Shown piece after piece: positions 38,804-49,458 of a stretch of 64,000 nt of DNA; positions within the stretch are counted from its first letter, which is position 1; each line of letters starts with the position of its first letter. The stretch comes from Pseudomonas denitrificans (nom. rej.) (GTDB lineage: Bacteria > Pseudomonadota > Gammaproteobacteria > Pseudomonadales > Pseudomonadaceae). Below the pieces are notes generated by a model. That model saw only the letters and a list, made by a program, of their open reading frames with translations, searched no databases and was not told the DNA's origin. The position numbers and the translations under genes were made by a program. The stretch is taken from assembly GCF_008807415.1 (NCBI RefSeq), contig NZ_CP043626.1, positions 4,688,501 through 4,752,500 of the forward strand. Reading direction: 5' to 3'.

Positions 38804-39775
38804 TCAGAGCGCGGCCTGGACCTTCTTCGCAGCGTCCTCGCTGACCCAGGTGGTCCACACTTCCGGGTGCTCCTTGAGGAAGGCCTTGGCCAGTTGCTCG
38901 GAGGAGAGTTTCTCCTTGGCCATCTTCGCCAGGTTCTGGTTCAGCAGGTCGATGGGCAGGTTGACCTTCTCCAGCACCGCCACCAGTTCCGGGGCCTGAT
39001 CGTGGAAGGCCTTGGACAGGCCGACCTGGATCTTCACATCCTTGTTCACGCCCGGCTCGTCCAGCTTCACCAGGTCGGCCTGGCCCATCAGCGGCGTCGG
39101 CGACCAGTAGTAGAAGAGGATAGGCTCCTTGCGCTTGTAGCTCGACAGCACGGCGGCATCCAGGGCCGGGCCGGTGCCGGGGCGGAAGTTGGTGTACTTG
39201 TCCTCGAGGCCGTACTTCTTCAGCATCTCGGAGTTTTCCAGCTCGCAGGTCCAGCCGGCCGGGCAGTTGTAGAAGCGGCCCTTGCCCGGCTCTTCCGGGT
39301 CGCGGAAGACTTCGGAGTACTGCGCAAGGTCGGTCACGGCCTTCAGGTTCGGCGCCTTGGCTTCGATGTTGCGCGCCTTGTCGCCCTCGATCACGAAGCG
39401 CGGTACGTACCAGCCCTCGGTGGCGCCGACGATGGGCGCGCCCACGCCGACCACTTTGTTCGCGGCGGCGGCCTTGTTCCAGGCGTCGCTGCGGCCGATC
39501 CATTCCTCACTGAATATCTGGATGTCGTTGTTCGCCAGCGCCTGCTCCATGGTGATGGAGTTGCCCGGCAGGCTGTCGGTTTCGCAGCCGTAGCCGTTCT
39601 TCAGGATGATCTGCATGAGGTCGGTGAGCAGCATGCCGCTCTCCCAGTTCAGCCCGGCGAACTTCACCGGCTTGCCACTCTCGCACCAGCCGGCGGCCTG
39701 GGCCGATGCCAGGGTGCCGCCCAGCAGTCCGGCGGACAGGAACAGGCCCAGCAGCGTCTTCTTGGTGTTGTTCAT
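38804..39775 (-). CDS. hutX: ABC transporter periplasmic binding protein HutX
   Basis: A 323-residue betaine/proline/histidine-type binding protein with a signal peptide cut near residue 27. Key segments are KFAGLNWESGM, ILKNGYGCETDSLPGN, FYNCPAGWTCE (two Cys likely bridged) and FYYWSPTPLM with aromatic residues that could cage a ligand. It heads the transporter genes hutXWV. It is clearly paralogous to the protein at 43526-44539. Confidence 0.9.
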   Translation of the reverse strand: MNNTKKTLLGLFLSAGLLGGTLASAQAAGWCESGKPVKFAGLNWESGMLLTDLMQIILKNGYGCETDSLPGNSITMEQALANNDIQIFSEEWIGRSDAWNKAAAANKVVGVGAPIVGATEGWYVPRFVIEGDKARNIEAKAPNLKAVTDLAQYSEVFRDPEEPGKGRFYNCPAGWTCELENSEMLKKYGLEDKYTNFRPGTGPALDAAVLSSYKRKEPILFYYWSPTPLMGQADLVKLDEPGVNKDVKIQVGLSKAFHDQAPELVAVLEKVNLPIDLLNQNLAKMAKEKLSSEQLAKAFLKEHPEVWTTWVSEDAAKKVQAAL

Positions 39776-39854
39776 CTGATGCTCCTAAACGTGAATGAGG
39801 TTGGGCAGTGCAAGGGCCGCGCGAGCTTGTAGCTGCGCAGCCGGGCCGGTCTGT

Positions 39855-41267
39855 TCAGGTGCGGGCCGGCAGGATCAGCCGGTCCGGTACTGCCCGCGTG
39901 ACGCGGCGGGCGACCAGGTAATAGAGAACGGCCGGAACCACGAGGCCGATGATCCAGGAGATATCCACGCCACCCAGGGCATCCACCAGCGGGCCGGTGT
40001 AGAACTTGGTGGAGATGAAGGGCAGCTGCACCAGCACGCCGATCACGTAGACGCTGATGCCGGGGATGTTCCAGCGGCCGTAGCGGCCATCGGGATCAGC
40101 CAGCGCCGGCACGTCGTAATGCTCGCGGGTGATGCAGTAGTAGTCGACCAGGTTGACCGCGCTCCACGGGGTGAAGAAGGCCAGCAGGAAGAGGATGAAG
40201 GACTTGAAGGCGCCGAGGAACGAATGCTGGCCGAGCAGCGCGATCAGGGTCGCGGCGCCGACGATCAGCAGGACGAATACCAGGCGCTGCACGCGGCTCA
40301 CTTCCAGGTGGCCACGGAAGCCGCTGATCACCGTGGCGATGCACATGAAGCTGCCGTAGGAGTTCAGCGTCGAGATAGTGATCTTGCCGAAGGCGATGCT
40401 GAAATACAGCAGCGCGGCGACGGCGCCACTGCCGCTCAGGCCGACGATGTAGGCCACTTCATGGCCGGCGAACTGGCCGTTGGCCCCGGCCGCGGCGAAC
40501 ACGCCGAAGATCATCGCCACCTGCGCGCCGATCACCGAACCTGCGCCCACGGCGAGGAAGGTCTTCACCGAGGAAGTCTTGCTCGGCAGGTAGCGCGAGT
40601 AGTCGGCGACATAGGGGCCGAAGGCGATCTGCCAGGAGGCGGCCAGGGACACCGCGAGCAGGAAGCTGCTCCAGCTGAAATGACGAATCTGCAGCAGCGC
40701 GCTGACGTCGGTCTGGTTCACCAGGCGGCTGAACAGGTAGATGAAGGCGATCACCCCGATGATGCTGGCGATGCGGCCGATCACGTGGATCACCCGGTAG
40801 CCGAGCACGGTCACCAGCACGATCACGCTGGCGAACATCAGGATGCCGACGCTGTCGCTGACGCCGAACAGCTGGCCCAGCGCCTGGCCGGACAGCACCG
40901 TGCCGGTGGCGGTGAAGCCCAGGTACATCAGGCACACCAGCACGATCGGAATGGCCGCGCCGTAGACGCCGAACTGCACGCGGCTGGAGATCATCTGCGG
41001 CAGGCCGAGCTTCGGCCCTTGCGCGGCATGCAGCGCCATCACGCCGCCGCCCAGCAGCTGGCCGATGAGCAGGCCGATCAGCGACCAGAACACATCGCCG
41101 CCCAGCACCACGGCCAGGGCGCCGGTGACGATGGCGGTGATCTGCAGGTTGGCACCCAGCCACAGGGTGAACTGGCTGTAGAGCTTGCCGTGGCGCTCGG
41201 CCTCGGGGAGGTAGTTGATCGAACGCACTTCGATCAGGGGGTTGGAGCTATCACTGGCCTGGGACAT
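39855..41267 (-). CDS. NCS1-family permease (cytosine/purine/allantoin type)
   Basis: A 470-residue secondary transporter with about twelve helices and NCS1 features, including a GANLQI segment in helix 1 and a YVADYSRYLP segment. It lies in the hut operon between hutU and hutX, so it probably imports histidine or urocanate rather than a nucleobase, but this is inference from context (a PA5099-like gene). The start at 41267 has GGGAGAAC upstream. Confidence 0.85.
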   Translation of the reverse strand: MSQASDSSNPLIEVRSINYLPEAERHGKLYSQFTLWLGANLQITAIVTGALAVVLGGDVFWSLIGLLIGQLLGGGVMALHAAQGPKLGLPQMISSRVQFGVYGAAIPIVLVCLMYLGFTATGTVLSGQALGQLFGVSDSVGILMFASVIVLVTVLGYRVIHVIGRIASIIGVIAFIYLFSRLVNQTDVSALLQIRHFSWSSFLLAVSLAASWQIAFGPYVADYSRYLPSKTSSVKTFLAVGAGSVIGAQVAMIFGVFAAAGANGQFAGHEVAYIVGLSGSGAVAALLYFSIAFGKITISTLNSYGSFMCIATVISGFRGHLEVSRVQRLVFVLLIVGAATLIALLGQHSFLGAFKSFILFLLAFFTPWSAVNLVDYYCITREHYDVPALADPDGRYGRWNIPGISVYVIGVLVQLPFISTKFYTGPLVDALGGVDISWIIGLVVPAVLYYLVARRVTRAVPDRLILPART

Positions 41268-41394
41268 CGTTATTGTTCTCCCGAAGGGATTTATTGTCTG
41301 TCGATGTACTGCTGCTTCACGGACCGGGCCGCCGCACGACACCGTGCGGCGGCCCTCTCCCTGGTCCTGAATTTCTGCTACCGAATTACCGGTC

Positions 41395-41469
41395 CGTAGG
41401 GCGCATAACGCGCCAGCGTTATCCGCCGACACAACGGCGGATAACCTGTTCCAGGTTATGCGCCCCACG
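41395..41469. repeat. Cloverleaf-like palindromic repeat, copy 3
   Basis: Outer arms CGTAGGGCG and CGCCCCACG (one mismatch), inner stems ATAACGC/GCGTTAT, ATCCGCCG/CGGCGGAT and ATAACCTG/CAGGTTAT. It lies three bases from the hutU stop, inside the hut operon. Confidence 0.85.
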
Positions 41470-41472
41470 CGA

Positions 41473-43140
<1,668 letters not shown>

Positions 43141-43234
43141 GGAAGGCTCCTTCGCTTTGCTCGGGTCGTTGGCCGTGGGGGCGGCCTGGCGGTTCGTTCG
43201 ACGGTGTCGAGGGGTCGCCACCATCATGTCTATG

Positions 43235-43248
43235 CTTGTATGTACAAG
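43235..43248. promoter_or_regulatory. HutC operator at hutU
   Basis: CTTGTA-TG-TACAAG, perfect six-base arms, close to the known Pseudomonas HutC site. It is centred where transcription from the adjacent sigma54 promoter should begin, so bound HutC would block initiation. Confidence 0.85.
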
Positions 43249-43252
43249 TATA

Positions 43253-43268
43253 AGCAAAGCAAGGGCCA
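43253..43268 (-). promoter_or_regulatory. Sigma54-type promoter of hutU
   Basis: On the minus strand the sequence reads TGGCCC-TTGCT-TTGCT: GG and GC with exactly ten bases between, matching the -24/-12 consensus (TGGCAC-N5-TTGCW) with one change. Transcription should start near 43242. hutU is known to be sigma54/CbrB-dependent in other Pseudomonas. Confidence 0.7.
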
Positions 43269-43525
43269 ACCTTGGCTGGCGGGGTATTCCGCCAGCTATT
43301 CACCTAGATCAACTGATTGATTTATAAGGATTAAAACAGAATTCTAGTGATTCGCTGGCGGCTGACAGACATCGCTGTCCTTCAGACAATTGCACCAAAA
43401 GCAGGCTTCGCTGCACCGTTTCGTTGCGTTCGGTAACACCGCTCGCTACCAAGGGACACAGGTTGTATAGACAAGCTATGTCCGAGCAGGAAATGCAAGT
43501 CGGCAGCGAACCGCATACTGCCGCG
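43269..43525. other. Upstream control region of hutU
   Basis: A non-coding stretch between the second binding-protein gene and the hutU promoter. It is AT-rich around 43311-43345, unlike the rest of the window, and includes ATCAACTGATTG (43308-43319), one base short of the IHF consensus. This is where an enhancer-binding protein such as CbrB or NtrC would act; no specific site for it could be fixed by eye. Confidence 0.5.
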
Positions 43526-44539
43526 CTACTTCAACGCCGCATCGATCCGCGTCGCCGCCTCCGCCGTCACCCACTTCGACCACAGCTCCCGATGCTCGCG
43601 GAAGAACGTCGCCCGCACGTCCGCCACGTCCCGGTGGTGCTCGGCCATGTCCGCCAGCAGCGCGTTGAACAGCGGCAACGGCAGCTCGACCTTCTCGAAC
43701 ACCTGCACCAGCGCCGGCGCCTTGTCATGGAAGTCGCGGGACACGCCGATGCTGATCTTCGCCGGCAGCGAGCGCGAGCCCTTCGGGTTGGGATCGTTGA
43801 CATCGGTCAGGGTCTTCCACGCCGCCTCGTCGAACGGCGGCTCCTCCAGCTGCACCAGCTTGAAGCGCCCCAGCAGCGGCGTCGGTGCCCAGTAATAGAA
43901 GAGCACCGGCTTGCCCTGGGCGATGGCCGAGCTGATCGCCGCATCCAGCGCAGGGCCGGCGCCGGTGCGGAAGTTCACGAAGCTGTCCGTGAGCCCGTAG
44001 GCCTTGAGCTTCTGCGTGTTGACGATCTCGCAGGTCCAGCCGGTGGGGCAGTTGTAGAAGCGCCCCTTGTCCGGCTCCTCGTCATCCTTGAACAGCGCCT
44101 TGTACCTGGGCAGGTCGCTGACGGACTTCAGCTCCGGCGCAGAGGCCTTGATGCCCCGCTTCGCGTCGCCGTGCACCACGTAATCCGGCACCCACCAGCC
44201 TTCATTCGCGCCCTTCACCGTCTCGCCCACGGAGAACACCTGGCCGGCCTTCTCCGCCTGCTGCCAGACGGTGCTGCGCCCGGCCCATTGCTCGCCGGTG
44301 ACCTGGATATCGTTCTGCTTCAGCGCGTTCTCCATGGTCACGGTGTTACCCGGCACGGCGTCGGTCTGACAGCCGTAGCCCTTCTCCAGGATGAAGCGCA
44401 GCACGTCGGTGGTGAACATGCCGCTTTCCCAGTTCAGCCCGGCGAACACCACAGGCTTCGGATAGGGGCAGGCGGCGAAGGTTTGCGCGCACAGGCCCAG
44501 GGCCAGCAGCAGCGCGAACAGGCAACGGGGGGTGGACAT
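43526..44539 (-). CDS. Second HutX-like periplasmic binding protein
   Basis: A 337-residue exported protein with a signal peptide cut near residue 22. It aligns with HutX (38804-39775) throughout: VVFAGLNWESGM, EKGYGCQTDAVPGN, FYNCPTGWTCE and FYYWAPTPLL correspond to HutX segments. About half the residues look identical by eye. A short insertion (around the FDEAAWKTLTDV stretch) is extra. No permease or ATPase is adjacent, so it may share HutWV. Its start faces hutH across a region with a HutC operator. The frame upstream of 44539 was rejected because the signal peptide begins there. Confidence 0.87.
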   Translation of the reverse strand: MSTPRCLFALLLALGLCAQTFAACPYPKPVVFAGLNWESGMFTTDVLRFILEKGYGCQTDAVPGNTVTMENALKQNDIQVTGEQWAGRSTVWQQAEKAGQVFSVGETVKGANEGWWVPDYVVHGDAKRGIKASAPELKSVSDLPRYKALFKDDEEPDKGRFYNCPTGWTCEIVNTQKLKAYGLTDSFVNFRTGAGPALDAAISSAIAQGKPVLFYYWAPTPLLGRFKLVQLEEPPFDEAAWKTLTDVNDPNPKGSRSLPAKISIGVSRDFHDKAPALVQVFEKVELPLPLFNALLADMAEHHRDVADVRATFFREHRELWSKWVTAEAATRIDAALK

Positions 44540-44718
44540 GGGCGTCTCCGGGCGCGTTGGTGTCCCATTGGGTTTAGCCGCCGATCCGCGTTTTGCCCAC
44601 GACCATCGGACTGGAAATGCCACCGGCGGTGACATTCACGCCCTCCATGCACCACCGCACGCCAGGGTGAAATGCCGAACCACGCGCCCCTGCGTGCCAT
44701 GGCATAGCGATTGCTATA

Positions 44719-44732
44719 CCTGTATATACAGG
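44719..44732. promoter_or_regulatory. HutC operator between hutH and the second binding-protein gene
   Basis: A perfect 14-base palindrome, CCTGTATATACAGG, 42 bases before the hutH start. It shares TGTATATACA with the hutC/hutF site and could control both divergent genes. Confidence 0.85.
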
Positions 44733-44774
44733 AACGATCCACGGTAACACTTTCACCGAACCCAGGATGCTGAC

Positions 44775-46304
44775 ATGTCCGAAACCCTGCTCCTGACGCC
44801 CGGCCAGTTCGACCTCGACCAGCTGCGCGCCATCTACCAGCACCAACCCGACCTGCAGCTCGCGGACCATTGCCGCGAAGCCATCCTGCGCAGCGCGCAG
44901 ACGGTCAGCCAGATCATCGCCGACCAGCGCACCGTCTACGGCATCAACACCGGCTTCGGCCTGCTGGCGCGCACCTCCATCGCCGAGGACCAGCTCGCCA
45001 CCCTGCAGCGCAACCTGATCCTCTCCCACTGCACCGGCACCGGCCCACTGCTGGACGACGCCAGCGTGGCGCTGATCATGGCGCTGAAGATCGGCTCCCT
45101 GGCGCGCGGGTTCTCGGGCGTCGGCCTGCCGGTGATCGAGACACTGCTCAAGCTGTACCAGGCGCGGGTCTACCCGTGCATCCCGTCGCAAGGCTCGGTG
45201 GGCGCCTCGGGCGACCTCGCGCCGCTGGCGCACATGTCCTCGACCCTGCTGGGCGTCGGCCAGGTGCGCCATGAAGGGCACATCCTCGAAGCCACCGAAG
45301 GCCTCGCCATCGCCGGCGCCGAGCCGCTGGTGCTGGGGCCCAAGGAGGGCCTGGCGCTGATCAACGGCACCCAGGTGTCCACCGCGCTGGCCCTGCGCGG
45401 GTTGTTCGCGGTGGAGAAGCTGTTCATCTCGGCCGTGGTCGCCGGCAGCCTGACGGTGGAAGCGCTGAAGGGCTCGTTCGTGCCCTTCGATGCGCGCATC
45501 CAGGAAGTACGCGGCCAGCCGGGGCAGATCGCGGTCGCCGCGCTGTACCGCGAGCTGCTGCACGACAGCCCGATCAACCACTCGCACATCGACTGCAAGC
45601 GCGTGCAGGACCCGTACTCGCTGCGCTGCCAGCCACAGGTGATGGGCGCATGCCTGGATCACCTGCGCTTCGCCGCTGGCGTTTTCCTGCGCGAGGCCAA
45701 TGCCGTTTCCGACAACCCTCTGGTGTTCAGCGCTGACGGCGATGTTCTGTCAGGCGGTAACTTCCACGCCGAGCCGGTGGCCATGGCCTCCGACGTGCTG
45801 GCGCTGGCGATCTCGGAGATCGGCGCGCTGTCCGAGCGGCGCATCGCCCAACTGGTGGACCCGGCGATGTCCGGGCTGCCGGCCTTCCTGGTCAAGGAAG
45901 GCGGGCTGAACTCCGGCTTCATGATCGCCCAGGTCACCTCGGCGGCCCTGGCCTCGGAAAACAAGACCTGGGCCCACCCGGCCTCGGTGGACAGCCTGCC
46001 GACCTCGGCGAACCAGGAAGACCACGTCTCCATGGCCACCTTCGCCGCCCGCCGCCTGCAGGACATGGCCGGCAACAGCGCCGGCGTGGTCGCCATCGAA
46101 CTGCTCGCCGCCGCGCAAGGCGTGGACTTCCACGCGCCGCTGCAGAGTTCTCCGCAACTGCAGGAAGTGCGCACGCTGATCCGCAGCCAGGTGCCGCACT
46201 ACGAGCAGGACCGCTACTTCGCCCCGGACATCGCCGCGGCGCGGGCGTGGGTGGAGGATGGGGTGATGAGCCGCTGGATCGGTTACGCGCGGCTGTACTC
46301 GTAA
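44775..46304 (+). CDS. hutH: Histidine ammonia-lyase
   Basis: A 509-residue enzyme removing ammonia from L-histidine to give urocanate. The MIO-forming Ala144-Ser145-Gly146 lies in [15 protein letters not shown]; the catalytic Tyr (VYGINTGFG), the Asn of LINGTQ, Tyr-Ser-Leu-Arg of [16 protein letters not shown] and Glu in NQEDHVSM are all present. It is transcribed opposite to hutU and the rest of the catabolic operon, with its own HutC operator. A palindromic repeat and a bidirectional terminator follow. Confidence 0.97.
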   Translation: MSETLLLTPGQFDLDQLRAIYQHQPDLQLADHCREAILRSAQTVSQIIADQRTVYGINTGFGLLARTSIAEDQLATLQRNLILSHCTGTGPLLDDASVALIMALKIGSLARGFSGVGLPVIETLLKLYQARVYPCIPSQGSVGASGDLAPLAHMSSTLLGVGQVRHEGHILEATEGLAIAGAEPLVLGPKEGLALINGTQVSTALALRGLFAVEKLFISAVVAGSLTVEALKGSFVPFDARIQEVRGQPGQIAVAALYRELLHDSPINHSHIDCKRVQDPYSLRCQPQVMGACLDHLRFAAGVFLREANAVSDNPLVFSADGDVLSGGNFHAEPVAMASDVLALAISEIGALSERRIAQLVDPAMSGLPAFLVKEGGLNSGFMIAQVTSAALASENKTWAHPASVDSLPTSANQEDHVSMATFAARRLQDMAGNSAGVVAIELLAAAQGVDFHAPLQSSPQLQEVRTLIRSQVPHYEQDRYFAPDIAAARAWVEDGVMSRWIGYARLYS

Positions 46305-46310
46305 CCACGA

Positions 46311-46391
46311 CGTAGGGCGCATAACGCCTGTGGCGTTATCCGCCGCTCGGTGATGACGGCGGATAAAGCGTTCCGCTTTATCCGCCCTACG
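46311..46391. repeat. Cloverleaf-like palindromic repeat, copy 4
   Basis: Outer arms CGTAGGGCG and CGCCCTACG, inner stems ATAACGCC/GGCGTTAT, ATCCGCCG/CGGCGGAT and ATAAAGCG/CGCTTTAT. It starts seven bases after the hutH stop. Confidence 0.85.
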
Positions 46392-46446
46392 GTTGGAGCG
46401 CAGCGATTGATGGGTATCGCTTCGCTCCACGCCATCCTACAAATGC

Positions 46447-46473
46447 AAAGGGCGCCTCCCGGCGCCCTTTTCT
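46447..46473. terminator. Bidirectional terminator between hutH and hutD
   Basis: AAAGGGCGCC and GGCGCCCTTT form a perfect 10-bp stem around TCCC, with T runs on both strands. It serves the convergent hutH and hutD genes. Confidence 0.85.
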
Positions 46474-46475
46474 GT

Positions 46476-47066
46476 TCAGCATGCATCGAGTTCGATCACG
46501 CTGATATCCGCACTCCCCACCACCGTCAACCGCCACTCGCGCAACGAACCGTCGCCCTCGGCGATCAATGTGTCATGCAGGCCCAGCACACCGCTGGCCG
46601 CGCCGTTGAGGCTGACATGGATGCCCTCGCCCGCACTGAACAACAGCACGGTCGAAGCGCTGCTGAAGAAGTGCACCGAGCCATCCAGCTTCAGCCATTG
46701 CAGGCGCGCACGGTAGCGAGCCGGCGAATAGATCAGGTTGAAGTCGCGGATCGCGCCGCCCAACAGCGTGCAATCCACCGCACTAGCGCCATCGAAGGCA
46801 AAGGCATCGAGCGCGCGCAGGTCGCGGGAGTCGGCGCCATCCACCTTCAGCCGCATGCCCTCGCCTTCCAGCACGCTGATGACGCGCTGGTAGCCGGTGA
46901 ACGCGGAGAACGGGCCCGGTGCGCCGACGTCGGCGATGGACACGCGCCAGCCGAAACCTTCCAGGCCGTCGCCGGCGTCGCGGACGATCTCGCGGGTGGT
47001 GCCCGCGCCGTTCTTCCAGGGCATTGCCGGATAGTCGGCGGCGCGCAGCAACTTGGTTGCGATCAT
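46476..47066 (-). CDS. hutD: HutD family cupin protein
   Basis: A 196-residue protein of the HutD/Ves cupin family. The N-terminal MPWKNGAGTTREI and GFGWRVSIADV segments are characteristic. HutD is not an enzyme of the pathway; in P. fluorescens it is reported to limit hut activity, possibly by binding N-formylglutamate. The start at 47066 overlaps the hutC stop as ATGA, so hutCD are coupled. Confidence 0.93.
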   Translation of the reverse strand: MIATKLLRAADYPAMPWKNGAGTTREIVRDAGDGLEGFGWRVSIADVGAPGPFSAFTGYQRVISVLEGEGMRLKVDGADSRDLRALDAFAFDGASAVDCTLLGGAIRDFNLIYSPARYRARLQWLKLDGSVHFFSSASTVLLFSAGEGIHVSLNGAASGVLGLHDTLIAEGDGSLREWRLTVVGSADISVIELDAC

Positions 47067-47830
47067 GAACTGAAACGTCCTTCCAGGCGGTAGCGCGAGC
47101 CCGGATACAGCAGGCGCGCGCTGGTGACGGTATTGCGCCCCGACCAGGTGCGCCGGCGGATCAGCAGGCACGGCTCATGGCGGTCGACGGACAGCAGCTT
47201 GCATTCCTCCGGGCTGGGCAGCACCGCCTCGACCACATGCTCGCCCTCGCTCAGCGGCGCCACTTGTGTGAGGTAGGCGAACGGCGTCTGCCCGGTGAAA
47301 TCCTGCTTCATGTAGTCCGGCGCCACGGCCGCGTTGACGTAGCGGTCCTCGATCTGCACCGGGATGTCGTTCTCGTAGTGCACGATGATCGAGTGGAAGA
47401 TGCGCTGCCCTTCGCGCACATCCAGCGCCAGCGCGCGCTCGGCGGTGGCCAGTTCCTCGATCAGGCTGACCACCACGCAGTGGTGCTTGTGACCGCGGGC
47501 GGTGATTTCCTCGGCGATGTTCTGCACCTGGAACAACGCCGACTGGCCCTTGGGCTCGGCGACGAAGGTGCCCACGCCCTGCATGCGCACCAGCAGGCCG
47601 TCGGCGGTCAACTCGCGCAGCGCGCGGTTGATGGTCATGCGGCTGACGCTCAGTTCCTCGACCAGCTCCGCCTCGGAGGGCACGCGGTGGTGCGGCGGCC
47701 AGGTGCCGGACTGGATCTGCTGGATGATCAGCTGCTTGACACGGGCATACAGCGGCGCGGGAATTTCCCCCATCTGCGCGGCGAGCGACGAACCCTCGGC
47801 GGGCGGGGTAGGCGTGGACGATGCGGGCAC
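47063..47830 (-). CDS. hutC: Histidine utilisation repressor HutC
   Basis: A 255-residue GntR/HutC-family regulator: N-terminal winged HTH (VPSEAELVEELSVSRMTINRALREL, about 45-85), then a UTRA ligand domain with QNIAEEITARGH and EDRYVNAAVAPDY. Urocanate is the known inducer. The start is taken as GTG at 47830 because AAGGAG lies at correct spacing; an ATG 17 codons downstream is an alternative, and the frame upstream is not conserved. It is divergent from hutF with an operator between them, so it probably represses itself. Confidence 0.93.
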   Translation of the reverse strand: MPASSTPTPPAEGSSLAAQMGEIPAPLYARVKQLIIQQIQSGTWPPHHRVPSEAELVEELSVSRMTINRALRELTADGLLVRMQGVGTFVAEPKGQSALFQVQNIAEEITARGHKHHCVVVSLIEELATAERALALDVREGQRIFHSIIVHYENDIPVQIEDRYVNAAVAPDYMKQDFTGQTPFAYLTQVAPLSEGEHVVEAVLPSPEECKLLSVDRHEPCLLIRRRTWSGRNTVTSARLLYPGSRYRLEGRFSS

Positions 47831-47950
47831 GGGAAACTCCTTGTCGTGGCGACGGCTGGTCTGACTCCGGCATGTACCGGATTCGACCGGTGCATACAAG
47901 CCCTCTGACGACCGTCGAGTGCCTTGCAGTTTACGGTCTCGGCAAACGTC

Positions 47951-47967
47951 TGTATATGTATATACAA
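47951..47967. promoter_or_regulatory. HutC operator between hutC and hutF
   Basis: TGTATATGTATATACAA, containing the perfect palindrome TGTATATACA (47957-47966) and a second TGTATA half-site six bases to the left. It lies in the divergent gap and could control both genes. Confidence 0.82.
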
Positions 47968-48008
47968 ATTCCCCGCTTATTTAACAAGAACCCTGCGAGG
48001 CCCCGCGC

Positions 48009-49373
48009 ATGCCCGTCCTGTTCGCCGAAACCGCCCTGCTGCCCTCCGGCTGGGCGCGCAATGTCCGCTTCGAGATCGATGCCGACGGCCTGTTCACCGC
48101 GATCACCCCGGACGCCAGCGCAGAGGGCGCCGAACGGGTTGCCGGGCCGCTGCTGGCAGGCATGCCGAACCTGCATTCGCATGCCTTCCAGCGCGCCATG
48201 GCGGGCCTGGCGGAAGTCGCCGGCAACCCCAACGACAGCTTCTGGACCTGGCGCGACCTGATGTATCGCCTGGTCGGCCGCCTGTCGCCCGAGCAGGTCG
48301 GCGTCATCGCCCGCCAGCTGTATATCGAGATGCTCAAGGCCGGCTACACCGGCGTCGCCGAATTCCACTACGTGCACCACGACTTCGACGGCAAGCCCTA
48401 CGCCAACCCGGCGGAACTGGCCCTGCGCGTCAGCCAGGCGGCGACGGACGCCGGCATCGGCCTGACCCTGCTGCCGGTGCTCTACTCCCACGCCGGCTTC
48501 GGCGGTCAGGCGCCCAGCGAAGGCCAGCGCCGCTTCATCAACAGCACCGAAAACTACCTGAAACTGATCGACGGCCTGCGCGCCCACCTGGCGACGCAGC
48601 CGCAGCAGGGCCTCGGCCTGTGCTTCCACTCCCTGCGCGCAGTGACGCCGCAGCAGATCGCCGAGGTGCTCGGCGCCGATTCCAGCGGTTGCCCGGTGCA
48701 CATCCACATCGCCGAGCAGCAGAAGGAAGTCGACGACTGCCTGGCCTGGAGCAGCCGTCGTCCATTGCAATGGCTGTACGAGAACGTCGAGGTGGATGAG
48801 CGCTGGTGCCTGGTCCACGCCACCCACGCCGAAGCCGACGAAGTGACCGCCATGGCCCGCAGCGGCGCGGTCGCCGGCCTCTGCCTGACCACCGAGGCGA
48901 ACCTGGGCGACGGTATCTTCCCGGCGGTGGATTACCTCGCTCAGCACGGCCGCTTCGGCATCGGCTCGGACAGCCACGTATCGCTCAGCGTGGTCGAGGA
49001 ACTGCGCTGGCTGGAATACGGCCAGCGCCTGCGCGACCAGCGCCGCAACCGCCTCTACGGGCAGGGCCAGCCGATGGTCGGCCGCACCCTGTTCGATGCA
49101 GCGCTGGCCGGCGGCGCCCAGGCCCTCGGCCAACCCACCGGCGAACTGGCGGTGGGCAAGCGCGCCGACCTGCTGGTGCTGGACGGCGGCGACCCGTACC
49201 TGCAGACCGCCCGTGGCGACGCCATCCTCAACCGCTGGCTGTTCGCTGGCGGCGATCGCCAGGTGCGCGACGTGATGGTGGCCGGGCAGTGGCGCGTGCG
49301 CGGTGGCCGGCATGCGCTGGAAGAACAGAGCGCCCGCGACTTCGCCCTCGTGCTCCGCGAGCTGCTGGGCTGA
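48009..49373 (+). CDS. hutF: Formimidoylglutamate deiminase
   Basis: A 454-residue amidohydrolase converting N-formimino-L-glutamate to N-formyl-L-glutamate and ammonia, the fourth step of the five-enzyme route (used with hutG). It shows GMPNLHSHAFQRAM for metal binding, a CFHSLRAV segment, VHIHIAEQ, CLVHATHA and GIGSDSHVS. Length matches Pseudomonas HutF. It is transcribed away from hutC. Confidence 0.95.
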   Translation: MPVLFAETALLPSGWARNVRFEIDADGLFTAITPDASAEGAERVAGPLLAGMPNLHSHAFQRAMAGLAEVAGNPNDSFWTWRDLMYRLVGRLSPEQVGVIARQLYIEMLKAGYTGVAEFHYVHHDFDGKPYANPAELALRVSQAATDAGIGLTLLPVLYSHAGFGGQAPSEGQRRFINSTENYLKLIDGLRAHLATQPQQGLGLCFHSLRAVTPQQIAEVLGADSSGCPVHIHIAEQQKEVDDCLAWSSRRPLQWLYENVEVDERWCLVHATHAEADEVTAMARSGAVAGLCLTTEANLGDGIFPAVDYLAQHGRFGIGSDSHVSLSVVEELRWLEYGQRLRDQRRNRLYGQGQPMVGRTLFDAALAGGAQALGQPTGELAVGKRADLLVLDGGDPYLQTARGDAILNRWLFAGGDRQVRDVMVAGQWRVRGGRHALEEQSARDFALVLRELLG

Positions 49374-49430
49374 CCCTGTCACCCATCCTACGTCGAGGCA
49401 CACGGTGAGATTCGGGAAATGCCGGCCATG

Positions 49431-49456
49431 AAAAAACGCCCCTCGGGGCGTTTTTT
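49431..49456. terminator. Bidirectional terminator between hutF and the lipocalin gene
   Basis: AAAAAACGCCCC with its complement around TC, so T runs occur on both strands between two convergent genes. Confidence 0.88.
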
Positions 49457-49458
49457 CG

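Noticed and set aside
41395..41469. The cloverleaf repeat as a tRNA gene
   Set aside because: It folds into an outer stem with three arms, but there is no anticodon arm consensus, no T-loop GTTCGA and no CCA-type end; the three arms are near-perfect palindromes.
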